Source of the DNA: Paenibacillus xylanilyticus
Lineage (GTDB): Bacteria; Bacillota; Bacilli; Paenibacillales; Paenibacillaceae
Direction: 5' to 3'
NCBI RefSeq assembly: GCF_013359935.1
Contig: NZ_JABMCB010000192.1
Span: forward strand, 248,001 to 312,000
Length of the DNA: 64,000 nucleotides
Shown: positions 35,984 through 44,930 of the stretch, in pieces
Numbering within the stretch: position 1 is the first letter of the stretch
How the letters are laid out: every line of letters starts with the position of its first letter
Made by a program: the position numbers and the translations under genes
The notes under the pieces: model-generated
What the model was told of the DNA's origin: nothing
Seen by the model: only the letters and a program-made list of their open reading frames with translations
The model's database searches: none

Positions 35984-36064
35984 AGTGTTTCCTCCTTATG
36001 AATAGCTGTGAAGTTTTGATTATAACAGATTTGAATGGTGAAATAAGCCATGATATGCTCATAG

Positions 36065-36283
36065 AAAGGTAGAATTCGCACGTGTAATGGAGGGTTACCC
36101 CGAGATGGGGAGTACCCGATTCTTGTCGCTCATTCCGGAAATCTGGGATATGAGGATTGCGCACATATGGCAGATTCGTTGCTTGAATTATGCAGGGGAA
36201 CGGATGAGATTGAATTGTAGTTTGATCGGGGAGCGAAACAGATATCAGCACGGATCTGGACAGCGGGAACGGTGAAGTGGTGA
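36065..36283 (+). pseudogene. Probable gene remnant of unknown family with internal amber codon
   Basis: One frame is open from 36065 to TGA 36281 apart from TAG 36218. It reads YPILVAHSGNLGYEDCAHM, ADSLLELCRGTDEIEL, stop, FDRGAKQISARIWTAGTVKW. The sequence looks like real protein but has no usable start or ribosome site; I do not recognise the family. A 62-residue ATG frame at 36087 in another phase has a far less protein-like composition. This is the only content of the 35984-36364 gap apart from the ribosome site of the next gene. Confidence 0.35.
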
Positions 36284-36364
36284 AGGGTTACGGTGGCCTA
36301 AATGGACAAACAAAAGAGATGATAGGGATGGATGATGGATCCATATCCCGAAAGGAGAAGGACT

Positions 36365-37021
36365 TTGCATACATTATCTGCAGAAGAATTAGTTGATCGG
36401 GAGAATCACGCTTGGGAGGAATTAAAGGAGCTGTTGGACAGCGGACAAAATACATACGTGTACGTTCCTGCGCAGCGCAAGGATGCGGAAGATACGCTTT
36501 ATCGTCTTCAAGTGAGCACCAGATCCTACCTGGGAGCCGTTGCTTATGAGACAGAAGGCATTGTGCTGGATCATGGATGGATCACGCTGCTGGGTGCAGG
36601 CGGAGAGAGCATATTTGGGAGTCTAACCAGCTGGAATGGTGTGAGCGACAAGCCCTGCGTACAGGCCTTGGAGGGCATGATGGTGGTTGCCTACGATGTG
36701 GCAGGCGGATTTTTCGCACTGGATACAGGCAAGTTTGGTCGTACTGGAGAGGTATACTATTTTGCACCGGATACACTGGAATGGGAATCGACGGAGCTTG
36801 CTTATTCGGGGTTTATAAACTGGCTGGCGAATGGCAATCTGGAACAGTTTTATCAGACCTTTCGCTGGAACGGATGGCAGAATGATCTGACGCAGATTCA
36901 AAGAGGACAAGTATTTGCCTATTACCCACCCCTTTGGACGCAAGAAGGCGGAGGGGAGAGCAGCAGCAAGGCACCTATTGCGGTGGAGGAAGCCTGGAAG
37001 GCTGCACTGGATGGGAAATAG
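36365..37021 (+). CDS. DUF2625 family protein
   Basis: A 218-residue cytoplasmic protein with the DUF2625 pattern: an N-terminal LSAEELVDRENHAWEELKEL, then LQVSTRSYLGAVAYETEGIVLDHGWITLLG (two parts near 45-75), WNGVSDKPC and VAYDVAGGFFALDTG. TTG 36365 is chosen because AAAGGAG lies 8 bp upstream and the product then begins MHTLSAEEL, matching the family start; the earlier ATG 36332 lacks this. Function unknown. It is convergent with the MFS gene and shares its terminator. Confidence 0.85.
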   Translation: MHTLSAEELVDRENHAWEELKELLDSGQNTYVYVPAQRKDAEDTLYRLQVSTRSYLGAVAYETEGIVLDHGWITLLGAGGESIFGSLTSWNGVSDKPCVQALEGMMVVAYDVAGGFFALDTGKFGRTGEVYYFAPDTLEWESTELAYSGFINWLANGNLEQFYQTFRWNGWQNDLTQIQRGQVFAYYPPLWTQEGGGESSSKAPIAVEEAWKAALDGK

Positions 37022-37081
37022 TATGGGATACGAATTCCAAGGCTTGAATTAAACGGGGAAATTGAACGTACCTAAGCGGAA

Positions 37082-37123
37082 AAATAGCCTGCACTGTGTG
37101 CAGGCTGTTTGTGTGTTCTTTTT
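37082..37123. terminator. Bidirectional terminator between DUF2625 and MFS genes
   Basis: A perfect 9-bp stem AGCCTGCAC/GTGCAGGCT with TGT loop (37087-37107), an A-run on the left and T-rich sequence on the right. Confidence 0.8.
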
Positions 37124-37152
37124 AGTTTAATTGATGATTCGAAAGCGTTGCA

Positions 37153-38493
37153 TTACTTAGCCGCACTACCCTGTACAGCCCCGGAATGGGAAGTTTTGCT
37201 ATGCCAAACCACGATAACAAGCGAAACCAGACAAATCAGGAGCAGGCATCCATATACAATATGATAGGCTTCTTCTACCGGGACGCCCGGAATACTGTGT
37301 AACAGCAGTCCGCAGACGGCTACGGACATCGAACCGCCGAAGAACTGAATCAACTGAAGCATGCCCATCCCTGATCCGATCTGCGCTTTGGGAAGGATGC
37401 GTGACGTTTCGTTATTCAGTGAAGCTATGGAGGCTGAAAGTGCAGGTGAGAAAAAGAGATAACCACCGGTAATGATCAGAGCAGACTGACTCAGTCCCAG
37501 CATAAACAGCGTGAGTACACCTGCAAGCAGCACATGTCCAATCATCAGAAAACGCATATTGCCGTAACGGTCAATCCAGCGCCCCACGAAACGGGTGCAG
37601 AAGGCCGCGACAATGGCTCCCGGGGCTATGAGCAAACCAATCGTGAGCGAAGAGCGTCCGAACAGATCGGCCAGAACAAGCGGCATCAGGAACAGATTGC
37701 CGAGATTGACCACCAGAACACAGAAGCCGATCACAATTAACCGGGTATACCCCGGCGTTCGGAACACATCCGGATTGACAAATGGAAGGCTTGCTTTGCG
37801 GATATACACGATATGCACCACAAGAGATAGGACACCGATGGCAAACCAGATCCAGGATTGCTGGGTAATCGCGACCAGAAGTGTGATTGCATTAATAACT
37901 GTCAACACTGCACCGATCATATCGAAGGTGTTGTCTGGATTGGCCGTTTCACGCGGGAGAAAATAGAGCAATACAGGCAGGGCAAACAGGACCAGCACCG
38001 TAATCGCAAAAAGTCCATTCCATCCCCAGTATTCGCTGATGACTCCGCCGACAATAGGGCCTAGCCCAAAAGCCATGGCACTTCCTGAAGAAATCAGGGC
38101 AATGGCGGCTCCGCGTCGTTCCAGCGGGATGTAACGGCTGGCGATGACAAGACCCAATCCGGCCATAACCCCGGCACCTGCGGATTGCAAAATGCGTGTC
38201 AGCAGCAGGATGGCAAAGCTATGCGCAAATAATCCGAGTAACGAAGACAAGCCCAGAATCAGCAGTCCAATCGTCAGCAGTTTGCGCACCGGGACCCGGT
38301 CGGATAGTCGACTGAATATTACGGTCGACAAAGCGTACCCGATCGAATAACTTGAGATGACCCAGGAGCCCAGATCAGAAGTAATGTGGAGATCGTTAAT
38401 AATGACGGGCAGGGATACATTAAACATGGTGGTGTTCATTACAACAATGAACAGACAGCATGTCCAGAGAGGCATTACAATTTTATCTTTCAC
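37153..38493 (-). CDS. MFS multidrug exporter (DHA2/TetL-like)
   Basis: A 446-residue permease with 12-14 predicted helices that probably exports drugs in exchange for protons. Markers are VVMNTTMFNVSLPVIINDL (motif D1 region), the GSWVISSYSIGYALSTVIFSRLSD RVP motif A region split across TM2-3, and SGSAMAFGLGPIVGGVISEYWGWNGLF (motif C). GTG 38493 is preferred: AGGAATGG lies 7 bp upstream, and the frame to 38568 adds a non-membrane tail without a ribosome site. It stands alone; drug profile unknown. Confidence 0.87.
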   Translation of the reverse strand: MKDKIVMPLWTCCLFIVVMNTTMFNVSLPVIINDLHITSDLGSWVISSYSIGYALSTVIFSRLSDRVPVRKLLTIGLLILGLSSLLGLFAHSFAILLLTRILQSAGAGVMAGLGLVIASRYIPLERRGAAIALISSGSAMAFGLGPIVGGVISEYWGWNGLFAITVLVLFALPVLLYFLPRETANPDNTFDMIGAVLTVINAITLLVAITQQSWIWFAIGVLSLVVHIVYIRKASLPFVNPDVFRTPGYTRLIVIGFCVLVVNLGNLFLMPLVLADLFGRSSLTIGLLIAPGAIVAAFCTRFVGRWIDRYGNMRFLMIGHVLLAGVLTLFMLGLSQSALIITGGYLFFSPALSASIASLNNETSRILPKAQIGSGMGMLQLIQFFGGSMSVAVCGLLLHSIPGVPVEEAYHIVYGCLLLICLVSLVIVVWHSKTSHSGAVQGSAAK

Positions 38494-38653
38494 GTTACCA
38501 TTCCTGTCTATGGATTCAGTTGAGCTATAATGAAAATCAATAAACCATTTTACGCTCAATCTGTACATATGGCAATAATGTCATAAAATTTGATCGATCT
38601 CTGAATTGACAAGAATGATGACGATTGTCCTGTTACAGACCAATACTTATAGC

Positions 38654-38680
38654 AAAAGGCACCCGTGTTAGGGGCGCCTT
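38654..38680 (-). terminator. Terminator of the Ca2+ ATPase gene
   Basis: AAGGCACCC pairs with GGGCGCCTT (one G-U), loop GTGTTAG, and a short T-run on the minus strand. Confidence 0.65.
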
Positions 38681-38741
38681 GTTGAGCATTTTGCATAAAT
38701 CCAAACAGCAACTTCCAATCACCAATATATGAATCTTCTTC

Positions 38742-41393
38742 TTACGATGCAGTGACCGTTTTGCCGCGGTTGCGAATCCATTTGATGACGTCCATCAGAA
38801 TGACGGCGAGGAGAGCAAGTCCTCCTGCAATCAGGAATTCGTTCCAGCCAAACGTATCCGGAATGGCGAAGATCCCACGCACACCCGGAATCAATGTGAT
38901 TCCGTAGAGACAGAGACAAACCAGGATCGAGCCAAGAACCAATTTATTGGTGGTGAATCCTACCTGGAAAATGGTCTGAGTGTTGGAACGCGCTGCAAAG
39001 GTTTGCAGACTCCGTGCCAGAATCAGGGTCGTAAAGGCCATCGCTACACTCATTTCCTCAGAGATGCCAAGCCCGATATATTGAGACACAATAACTGCCG
39101 CACCAATCAGTACACCACGTGTAATGACGGCTTGAAGGGTACCCCCGGCAAAGATCCCTTCATTGATATCACGCGGTTTGCGCCGCATAACATCCGGTTC
39201 AGCTTTTTCTGTTCCTAGTGCAATGGCAGGCAGGGAGTCATTGACCAAGTTGATGAAGAGCAGCTGTAATGCCGTAAACGGATTAACCCAACCGATGACG
39301 AGTGCAAACAAAATGGCGATAATTGCCCCGAGGTTACCGGCAAACAGGTATGCTATGGCTTTTTTGATATTATCAAATACCATACGGCCCACACTGACTG
39401 CGTTAACGATGGATACAAAGTTATCATCCGTCAGAATCATGGCTGCCGCATCTTTGGCGACGTCTGTTCCGCTGCCCATCGCTACACCGATGTCGGCCTG
39501 CTTCAGTGCAGGAGCGTCATTGACGCCGTCTCCGGTCATGGCTGCAATTTTACCCTTGCGCTGCCATGCGCGCACGATTCGGATTTTATTTTCAGGGGAT
39601 ACCCGGGCATATACCGAGATGTGTTCGAGCTGTCGATCTAGCTCTTCATCCGACATTTTATCCAGCTCGGCGCCGGTAATGGCCAGGTCATCAGGTCCGG
39701 CAAGTCCAATATCCCGTCCAATTGCCTGGGCTGTTGTTTTGTGATCCCCTGTGATCATGATCGTGCGAATGCCGGCCTTCATGGACTCTTCAATGGAGCC
39801 GTATACAGCTTCACGCGGCGGATCGATCATGGCTGTCAGTCCAACGAGGATCAAATCATATTCGTCCTCGGGTGTGACCTGTTTTTTGTCATCAAACCTT
39901 TTGTAAGCATACGCCAGTACGCGGAAGGCCCGCTTGGAAAAGGCTTCGTTTTTCTCTTCAAATTGTGTACGAATTTCAGGTGTAAGCGGCTGAACCTCTC
40001 CGTTCATGAACACATGAGTACACCTGCTAAATAACACATCCGGGCCACCTTTGGTCAGCAAAGCTGTCTGTCCCTCAAACGTATGCACCGTACTCATCAG
40101 TTTCCGATCTGAGTCAAAAGGAAGCTCCGCTTCCCGCGGGAACTGGTCCCGGATTTCGTTATAGTCCTTGTTCACACGGTTACTGAAGGCAATGAGAGCG
40201 ACCTCGGTGGGATCACCCAGTTCCTTGCCTTCCTGATTAATATTCGAATCATTGCAGAGCACTGCAATATGTAACAAACGTCGTTCCTCTTCAGACCACT
40301 GATCGGGGTCGTCGGGGAATTCCTCTTTGGTGCCATGGGGGATATAATAATCCACAACCGTCATCTTGTTTTGAGTAAGAGTCCCTGTTTTGTCTGTGCA
40401 GATAATGCTGGCAGAACCGAGTGCCTCCACGGCAGGCAAACGGCGTATAATGGCATGCTGCTTGGCCATTTTATTCGTTCCCAGTGACAGCACAATCGTC
40501 ACAATGGAGGAGAGGGCTTCAGGAATGGCGGCGACCGCGACAGCAACGGCAAACATCAGAGCATTGATGATCGAAGGACCCAAGTTGTCCGTGCCTTCCG
40601 TTAACCAGACACGTCCTGCCTCAATGGCAAAAATAAGAATGGACAGACCCAGGATGAAGAAGCCCAGTTTTTTGCTGAAGGCTTCCAATTTGCGCTGCAG
40701 CGGAGTTTCTTTGGCTTCTGCATTTTCAATCAGTTCGGCGATTTTGCCTATTTCGGTTTTTAACGCGGTGCCGGTAATTACTAGAGTGCCCCGCCCATAT
40801 ACAACCAGTGAGCCGCTGAAGGCCATATTGCGCCGGTCACCGATGGGAGCTTCCTCCGGAATGGCATCCGCATGTTTTTCCGCTGCTTCGGATTCCCCGG
40901 TGAGCATGCCTTCATTGATTCTCAGGCTTCCGGATTCCAAAATGCGACCGTCTGCCGGCACGTAATCCCCCGCATCCAATAAAACGATATCGCCGGGAAC
41001 AAGCTCCCTGGCCGGAATGGTCTTTTTCTCGCCATCACGGATCACTTTGGCTTCAGGCGCAGACATCTGCCTTAGGGCGTCGAGTGAGCTTTCCGCTTTT
41101 TTGGTTTGTACGACACTGATCACGGCATTCAACAGGATGACCAAAAAGATGATTAGTGATTCAATCAGATGTCCTAGTACAACCTGTACACCTGCTGCAA
41201 TGAGCAGCACGATGACCATGGGATCTTTAAAGTTTTCGAGAAACAGCTTCCAAACAGGTGTTGCATTTTTACCTTTTAATTCGTTATATCCTTCTGTCTC
41301 AAGTCTTTTTGCAGCTTCGGAGGCAGTGAGTCCCTTCGCGGAACTATCCAACTCTTGAAGTGTCTCCTCTGCACTGTGTCTATAGTGTTGCAA
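38742..41393 (-). CDS. P-type (P2A) calcium-translocating ATPase
   Basis: An 883-residue pump that exports Ca2+ (or Mn2+) at the cost of ATP. Actuator motif TGES at 165-168, phosphorylated Asp334 in CTDKTGTLT, nucleotide-binding KGGPDVL, hinge GDGVNDAPALKQADIG, ten membrane helices. TM4 carries IPEALSSIV (PEAL at 291-294, in place of the usual PEGL), as in the Listeria LMCA1-type pumps. TTG 41393 is chosen because AAGGAG lies 8 bp upstream; the frame open to 41498 has no ribosome site and adds an unlikely tail. Single gene. Confidence 0.92.
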   Translation of the reverse strand: MQHYRHSAEETLQELDSSAKGLTASEAAKRLETEGYNELKGKNATPVWKLFLENFKDPMVIVLLIAAGVQVVLGHLIESLIIFLVILLNAVISVVQTKKAESSLDALRQMSAPEAKVIRDGEKKTIPARELVPGDIVLLDAGDYVPADGRILESGSLRINEGMLTGESEAAEKHADAIPEEAPIGDRRNMAFSGSLVVYGRGTLVITGTALKTEIGKIAELIENAEAKETPLQRKLEAFSKKLGFFILGLSILIFAIEAGRVWLTEGTDNLGPSIINALMFAVAVAVAAIPEALSSIVTIVLSLGTNKMAKQHAIIRRLPAVEALGSASIICTDKTGTLTQNKMTVVDYYIPHGTKEEFPDDPDQWSEEERRLLHIAVLCNDSNINQEGKELGDPTEVALIAFSNRVNKDYNEIRDQFPREAELPFDSDRKLMSTVHTFEGQTALLTKGGPDVLFSRCTHVFMNGEVQPLTPEIRTQFEEKNEAFSKRAFRVLAYAYKRFDDKKQVTPEDEYDLILVGLTAMIDPPREAVYGSIEESMKAGIRTIMITGDHKTTAQAIGRDIGLAGPDDLAITGAELDKMSDEELDRQLEHISVYARVSPENKIRIVRAWQRKGKIAAMTGDGVNDAPALKQADIGVAMGSGTDVAKDAAAMILTDDNFVSIVNAVSVGRMVFDNIKKAIAYLFAGNLGAIIAILFALVIGWVNPFTALQLLFINLVNDSLPAIALGTEKAEPDVMRRKPRDINEGIFAGGTLQAVITRGVLIGAAVIVSQYIGLGISEEMSVAMAFTTLILARSLQTFAARSNTQTIFQVGFTTNKLVLGSILVCLCLYGITLIPGVRGIFAIPDTFGWNEFLIAGGLALLAVILMDVIKWIRNRGKTVTAS

Positions 41394-41679
41394 TTGACCA
41401 GCTCCTTGATTAAATGGATTTCTTCTGTGTATTACCCTTACGGGCAAAATATAGAATCGTTTCATTTCCATATTTTTTATGTTCACAGTATTTTTCATAA
41501 GGAGCTTAGATATGCCTCATTTTTAATTTTATTATTTTTAGTAATGCACAGAAATAATACGCATCACTGAAATGTTTATGGACCACGCCAGCGAGTCTGA
41601 CAAATCAGATTGTTCTGGAGTGAAGATTAGAGGTTCATATGGTTTGTGAATTTTAAAATAAAGTGTGAAATGTTAGAAC

Positions 41680-41695
41680 TGTGTCCGTCATCACA
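41680..41695 (+). promoter_or_regulatory. Fnr/CRP-type box upstream of hcp
   Basis: TGTGTCCGTCATCACA matches TGTGA-N6-TCACA at nine of ten half-site bases. It lies 41 bp before a possible start site, with a weak -10 (TACGCT, 41717-41722), which is the classical class II activator spacing. Confidence 0.6.
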
Positions 41696-41765
41696 CTTGG
41701 TCTCCCGAGGGTTTGTTACGCTATTACCAGCGAATCATTCAGAAACAGGTGTGGGAGGAATGGAT

Positions 41766-43058
41766 ATGTTTTGTTATCAGTGTGAACAGACACCAAGTGG
41801 CGGGTGTACCGTTGTCGGGGTCTGTGGTAAAAATGAAACCGTGGCCAGTCTGCAGGATACCATGATTTTTGCGTTAAAAGGCATAGCCGCTTATGCGACA
41901 CATGCACGGCAGCTTGGATATCATGATCCGGAAGTGGATCGAATTACACATGAAGCCCTGTACATGACATTGACCAATTCGAATTTTAATGTTCAGGAAC
42001 ATCTGGATATGGCCATGCAAGTGGGAAACGCAGCGATCCGAATCATGGATGTGCTGGACCGGGCACACACGGAGAGATTTGGTATTCCAGAGCCCATCAC
42101 CGTCACACAGAACCAGATTGAGGGACAATGCATTGTAGTGACTGGACACAATTTGTATGCACTGGAAGAGCTGCTTCGCCAGACAGAAGGGAAGGGTATC
42201 AATGTGTATACTCATTCCGAGATGCTGCCTGCTCATGGTTATCCGGCACTCAAGAAATATGCTCATCTGAAAGGTAATATCGGTAAAGCCTGGTACGATC
42301 AGCGCCGATTGTTTGAACAATTCCCTGGTGCCATTCTAGCGACCACAAACTGTGTTATGCCCATCAAAGGTACATATGCCGACCGATTCTTCTCGTACGA
42401 AGTGGCCGGACTGGAGGGTGTAGCCAAGATTATAGACGATGATTTCTCGCCCCTCATTGAACGTGCATTGTCGTTGCCTGCGGCTGATATACAGTCCGAG
42501 CAGGTATTAACGACCGGATACCACCATGAGACTGTCATTGGACTGGCGCCAGAGATTATACAGGCTGTGAAAGACGGACATATCCGTCGTTTCTTCGTCA
42601 TTGCAGGCTGTGATGCACCGGGCAAAGGCGGAAACTACTATCGCGAACTGGCGACATCCCTGCCTAACGACACAGTGATTTTAACTACATCCTGCGGCAA
42701 GTTCCGCTTCAATGATGTGGACTATGGTACGGTCGGAGACACCGGTATCCCACGTTATATCGATCTGGGGCAGTGCAACAACTCTGGTTCGACTGTGAAA
42801 ATTGCCCTGGCTCTCGCAGACGCTTTTGGTTGTACGGTGAATGAGCTGCCTGTCAGCATTGTGTTGTCGTGGTTTGAGCAGAAAGCGGTAGCCATCCTGC
42901 TTGGGCTGTTCAGCCTGGGCATTCAGGACATTCGTATTGGACCCAAACCGCCGGAGTTTATATCATCTGGTGTATTGGACGTATTAGTGGATTTGTTCGG
43001 ACTGAAGTTGATTACAACTGCAGAGGAAGACATGAATGCCATGCTGGCATTGTCATAA
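41766..43058 (+). CDS. hcp: Hybrid-cluster protein (hydroxylamine/NO reductase), short form
   Basis: A 430-residue iron-sulfur-oxygen enzyme that reduces nitric oxide or hydroxylamine. Four N-terminal cysteines (C3, C6, C14, C20 in MFCYQCEQTPSGGC) bind the Fe-S cluster. All hybrid-cluster ligands seem present: His in VVTGHNLYAL, Glu in THSEMLPAHGYP, Cys in TTNCVMPI, AGCDAPGKG, TTSCGKF and LGQCNNSGS, and Glu/Lys in WFEQKAV. The length is about 110 residues below class I-II forms, which fits the class III type lacking part of the helical bundles. ATG 41766 is chosen since GGAGGA lies 6 bp upstream. The Fnr box implies anaerobic or NO induction. Confidence 0.88.
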   Translation: MFCYQCEQTPSGGCTVVGVCGKNETVASLQDTMIFALKGIAAYATHARQLGYHDPEVDRITHEALYMTLTNSNFNVQEHLDMAMQVGNAAIRIMDVLDRAHTERFGIPEPITVTQNQIEGQCIVVTGHNLYALEELLRQTEGKGINVYTHSEMLPAHGYPALKKYAHLKGNIGKAWYDQRRLFEQFPGAILATTNCVMPIKGTYADRFFSYEVAGLEGVAKIIDDDFSPLIERALSLPAADIQSEQVLTTGYHHETVIGLAPEIIQAVKDGHIRRFFVIAGCDAPGKGGNYYRELATSLPNDTVILTTSCGKFRFNDVDYGTVGDTGIPRYIDLGQCNNSGSTVKIALALADAFGCTVNELPVSIVLSWFEQKAVAILLGLFSLGIQDIRIGPKPPEFISSGVLDVLVDLFGLKLITTAEEDMNAMLALS

Positions 43059-43093
43059 GGGATTGTAAGGAGAATTAAATAAAAGGATATGGG

Positions 43094-43119
43094 GAGCCGG
43101 CGGAAGCGGGCTCTTTGTT
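43094..43119 (+). terminator. Possible terminator of hcp
   Basis: GAGCCGGC pairs with GCGGGCTC (one mismatch), loop GGAA, then CTTTGTTG; a weak U-run. Confidence 0.5.
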
Positions 43120-43278
43120 GTACTATGAGAAGTTTAGGTCCATATACCTTGCCTAATTCGTAATGAAATGAAAGGAAAATTAGTTTGAATATCCTATTGA
43201 AGTTTGTTCATGGAAATGGGTATATAGAAAGGGCACATTATAAAACTCGGGTTACCGCAGCATAAGGAGAAGGTACAT

Positions 43279-44670
43279 ATGATGGACAGGAAAATGAAAG
43301 AGATCTTAAAACTCGCAGGTGGAAAGGAAAACATAAAGCAGCTCACACGGGAAGACCAAGTGACAAGAATGATCTTGGAAGATAGCAGAAAAGTGGATAT
43401 GTCGGTTCCTGCTGCCACTGACCTTGATGCAACAATTCGTATAACAGGTGGAGAATGTTTCTTGACCCTTAGAGATGATTCCTCCGATTATTATCGTCTG
43501 TTAAGGGACATGAGCACAGGGGAGATATCGCATGATCACCCACAACGGGAAACAAAGCGTACATACCAAAAGTCATTGTCAATCTTACATTTCATATCTG
43601 AGGTGTTCAAACCGTTAATGCCTGCCATTCTGGGAGCCGCAGTCTTGAAGATCGTGCTGGCCTTCATTGCTTTGATTAACATTTACAACTCTTCGGACCT
43701 CTCATCATTGCTGCAGAGTCAGACGTATATGATATTCAAATCCATTGGAGACAGTGCTTTTTATCTGCTGCCGATCCTGGTAGCTGTGAGTACGGCGTAT
43801 CGGTTAAAGAGCAATATGTATGTTGCTGCCGCCATCGGCGGATTGATGTTTCACCCGCAAATAAGCTATATCCTGTCGGGTGAAGAGGAAGTTCAATTTA
43901 TGGGTGTACCAATGGTTTCGCAGGCTGCCTTTTTCTCTGCGACCCTCTGGATAATTATGACGATCTTGGCGGCGTCCTATGTAGAAAGAGTCGTTGAACG
44001 AATCAGCCCTAAGGGGCTGAAGGGAATTTTTGCTCCAGCGTTAACGTTCGGAATCTTCGTTCCATTGGTTCTGATGGTGCTTGGTCCAATTGGTGCATGG
44101 ATTGACAAGCGGATGCCGGTTGCCGTCAATTCCTTGCTTGGTGATGCGCCGGTTGTAGCTGTGATGCTGCTTGGAGCAGTATTTGCATTAATGCTGCTTG
44201 CCGGATTACATTATTGGCTCTTTCCCCTGATCCTTAATGAATTAATGGTTAACGGGTTCTCCGTTATTATTCCTGCTATGCTTGTTGCCTACATAGCTCA
44301 GGCAGGGGCGGCACTGGCTGCCGGGCTGCGCAGCAGAGAGCCCGAGTTCAGAAAACTGGCTTTTTGGGCAGCAGGAACTGCCCTTTTGGGTGTGCCGGAG
44401 CCTGCAATCTATGCCGTCAATATGAGAAGGAGAGCTTCTTTTTACGCAGCACTGATTGGTGGCGCTATAGGCGGCCTGTATTTCGGGGTTTTGTCTGTAA
44501 AATCATTCGCCTTAAGCGAATCGGCAAGTCTTCTGGAAATCCCATCCTTCATGGAAGACGGCACACTGAATGTACTGCATACCTGTATAGGTTTGCTCCT
44601 GGCATTCTGTGCTTCTGGGCTGCTTGCATATTGGATGGCAGGCAGGGCAGCGAAAAGCAAACAAGTGTAA
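43279..44670 (+). CDS. PTS EIIBC-like membrane protein lacking the EIIB active cysteine
   Basis: A 463-residue protein of the glucose/beta-glucoside EIIBC family. Residues 1-85 align with EIIB, but the motif that reads THCMTRLRF in BglP reads TREDQVTRM here, so the phospho-accepting Cys is absent; the sheet end GGECFLTLRDDSSDYY keeps the family shape. The EIIC part (about 105-455) is complete with VPEPAIYAVN matching the family TEPAMYG signature. No EIIA is fused or adjacent. It could be a facilitator, need another EIIB, or be a sensor. AAGGAG lies 9 bp before the ATG. Confidence 0.83.
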   Translation: MMDRKMKEILKLAGGKENIKQLTREDQVTRMILEDSRKVDMSVPAATDLDATIRITGGECFLTLRDDSSDYYRLLRDMSTGEISHDHPQRETKRTYQKSLSILHFISEVFKPLMPAILGAAVLKIVLAFIALINIYNSSDLSSLLQSQTYMIFKSIGDSAFYLLPILVAVSTAYRLKSNMYVAAAIGGLMFHPQISYILSGEEEVQFMGVPMVSQAAFFSATLWIIMTILAASYVERVVERISPKGLKGIFAPALTFGIFVPLVLMVLGPIGAWIDKRMPVAVNSLLGDAPVVAVMLLGAVFALMLLAGLHYWLFPLILNELMVNGFSVIIPAMLVAYIAQAGAALAAGLRSREPEFRKLAFWAAGTALLGVPEPAIYAVNMRRRASFYAALIGGAIGGLYFGVLSVKSFALSESASLLEIPSFMEDGTLNVLHTCIGLLLAFCASGLLAYWMAGRAAKSKQV

Positions 44671-44705
44671 AAAACGATAGCCCACACCATATGGTGCGGG
44701 CTATC
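44671..44705. terminator. Hairpin after the EIIBC-like gene
   Basis: GATAGCCC and GGGCTATC enclose ACACCATATGGTGC, which folds further. T-run on the right is poor and the A-run on the left is good, so direction is unclear. The rest of the gap to 44931 shows nothing else I can name. Confidence 0.55.
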
Positions 44706-44930
44706 TCTGCGTTCTTGATTCGGATTTTCAATACAAAATGGTATTTGAGAATCATTAAAATGCCAGGGAGTTGGACATTGAACAGCAGAAGGATGAGATG
44801 TCTAGCAATAGTTTAATATAGAACTCTTTCTCATAATGGGCACTATGATTTTCTGGAATATAGTTAGTTGTCTATGCCTTCAGTGATTGTTACACATAGT
44901 ATGTGGAGAAATATCACGGAGGTGAGTTGA

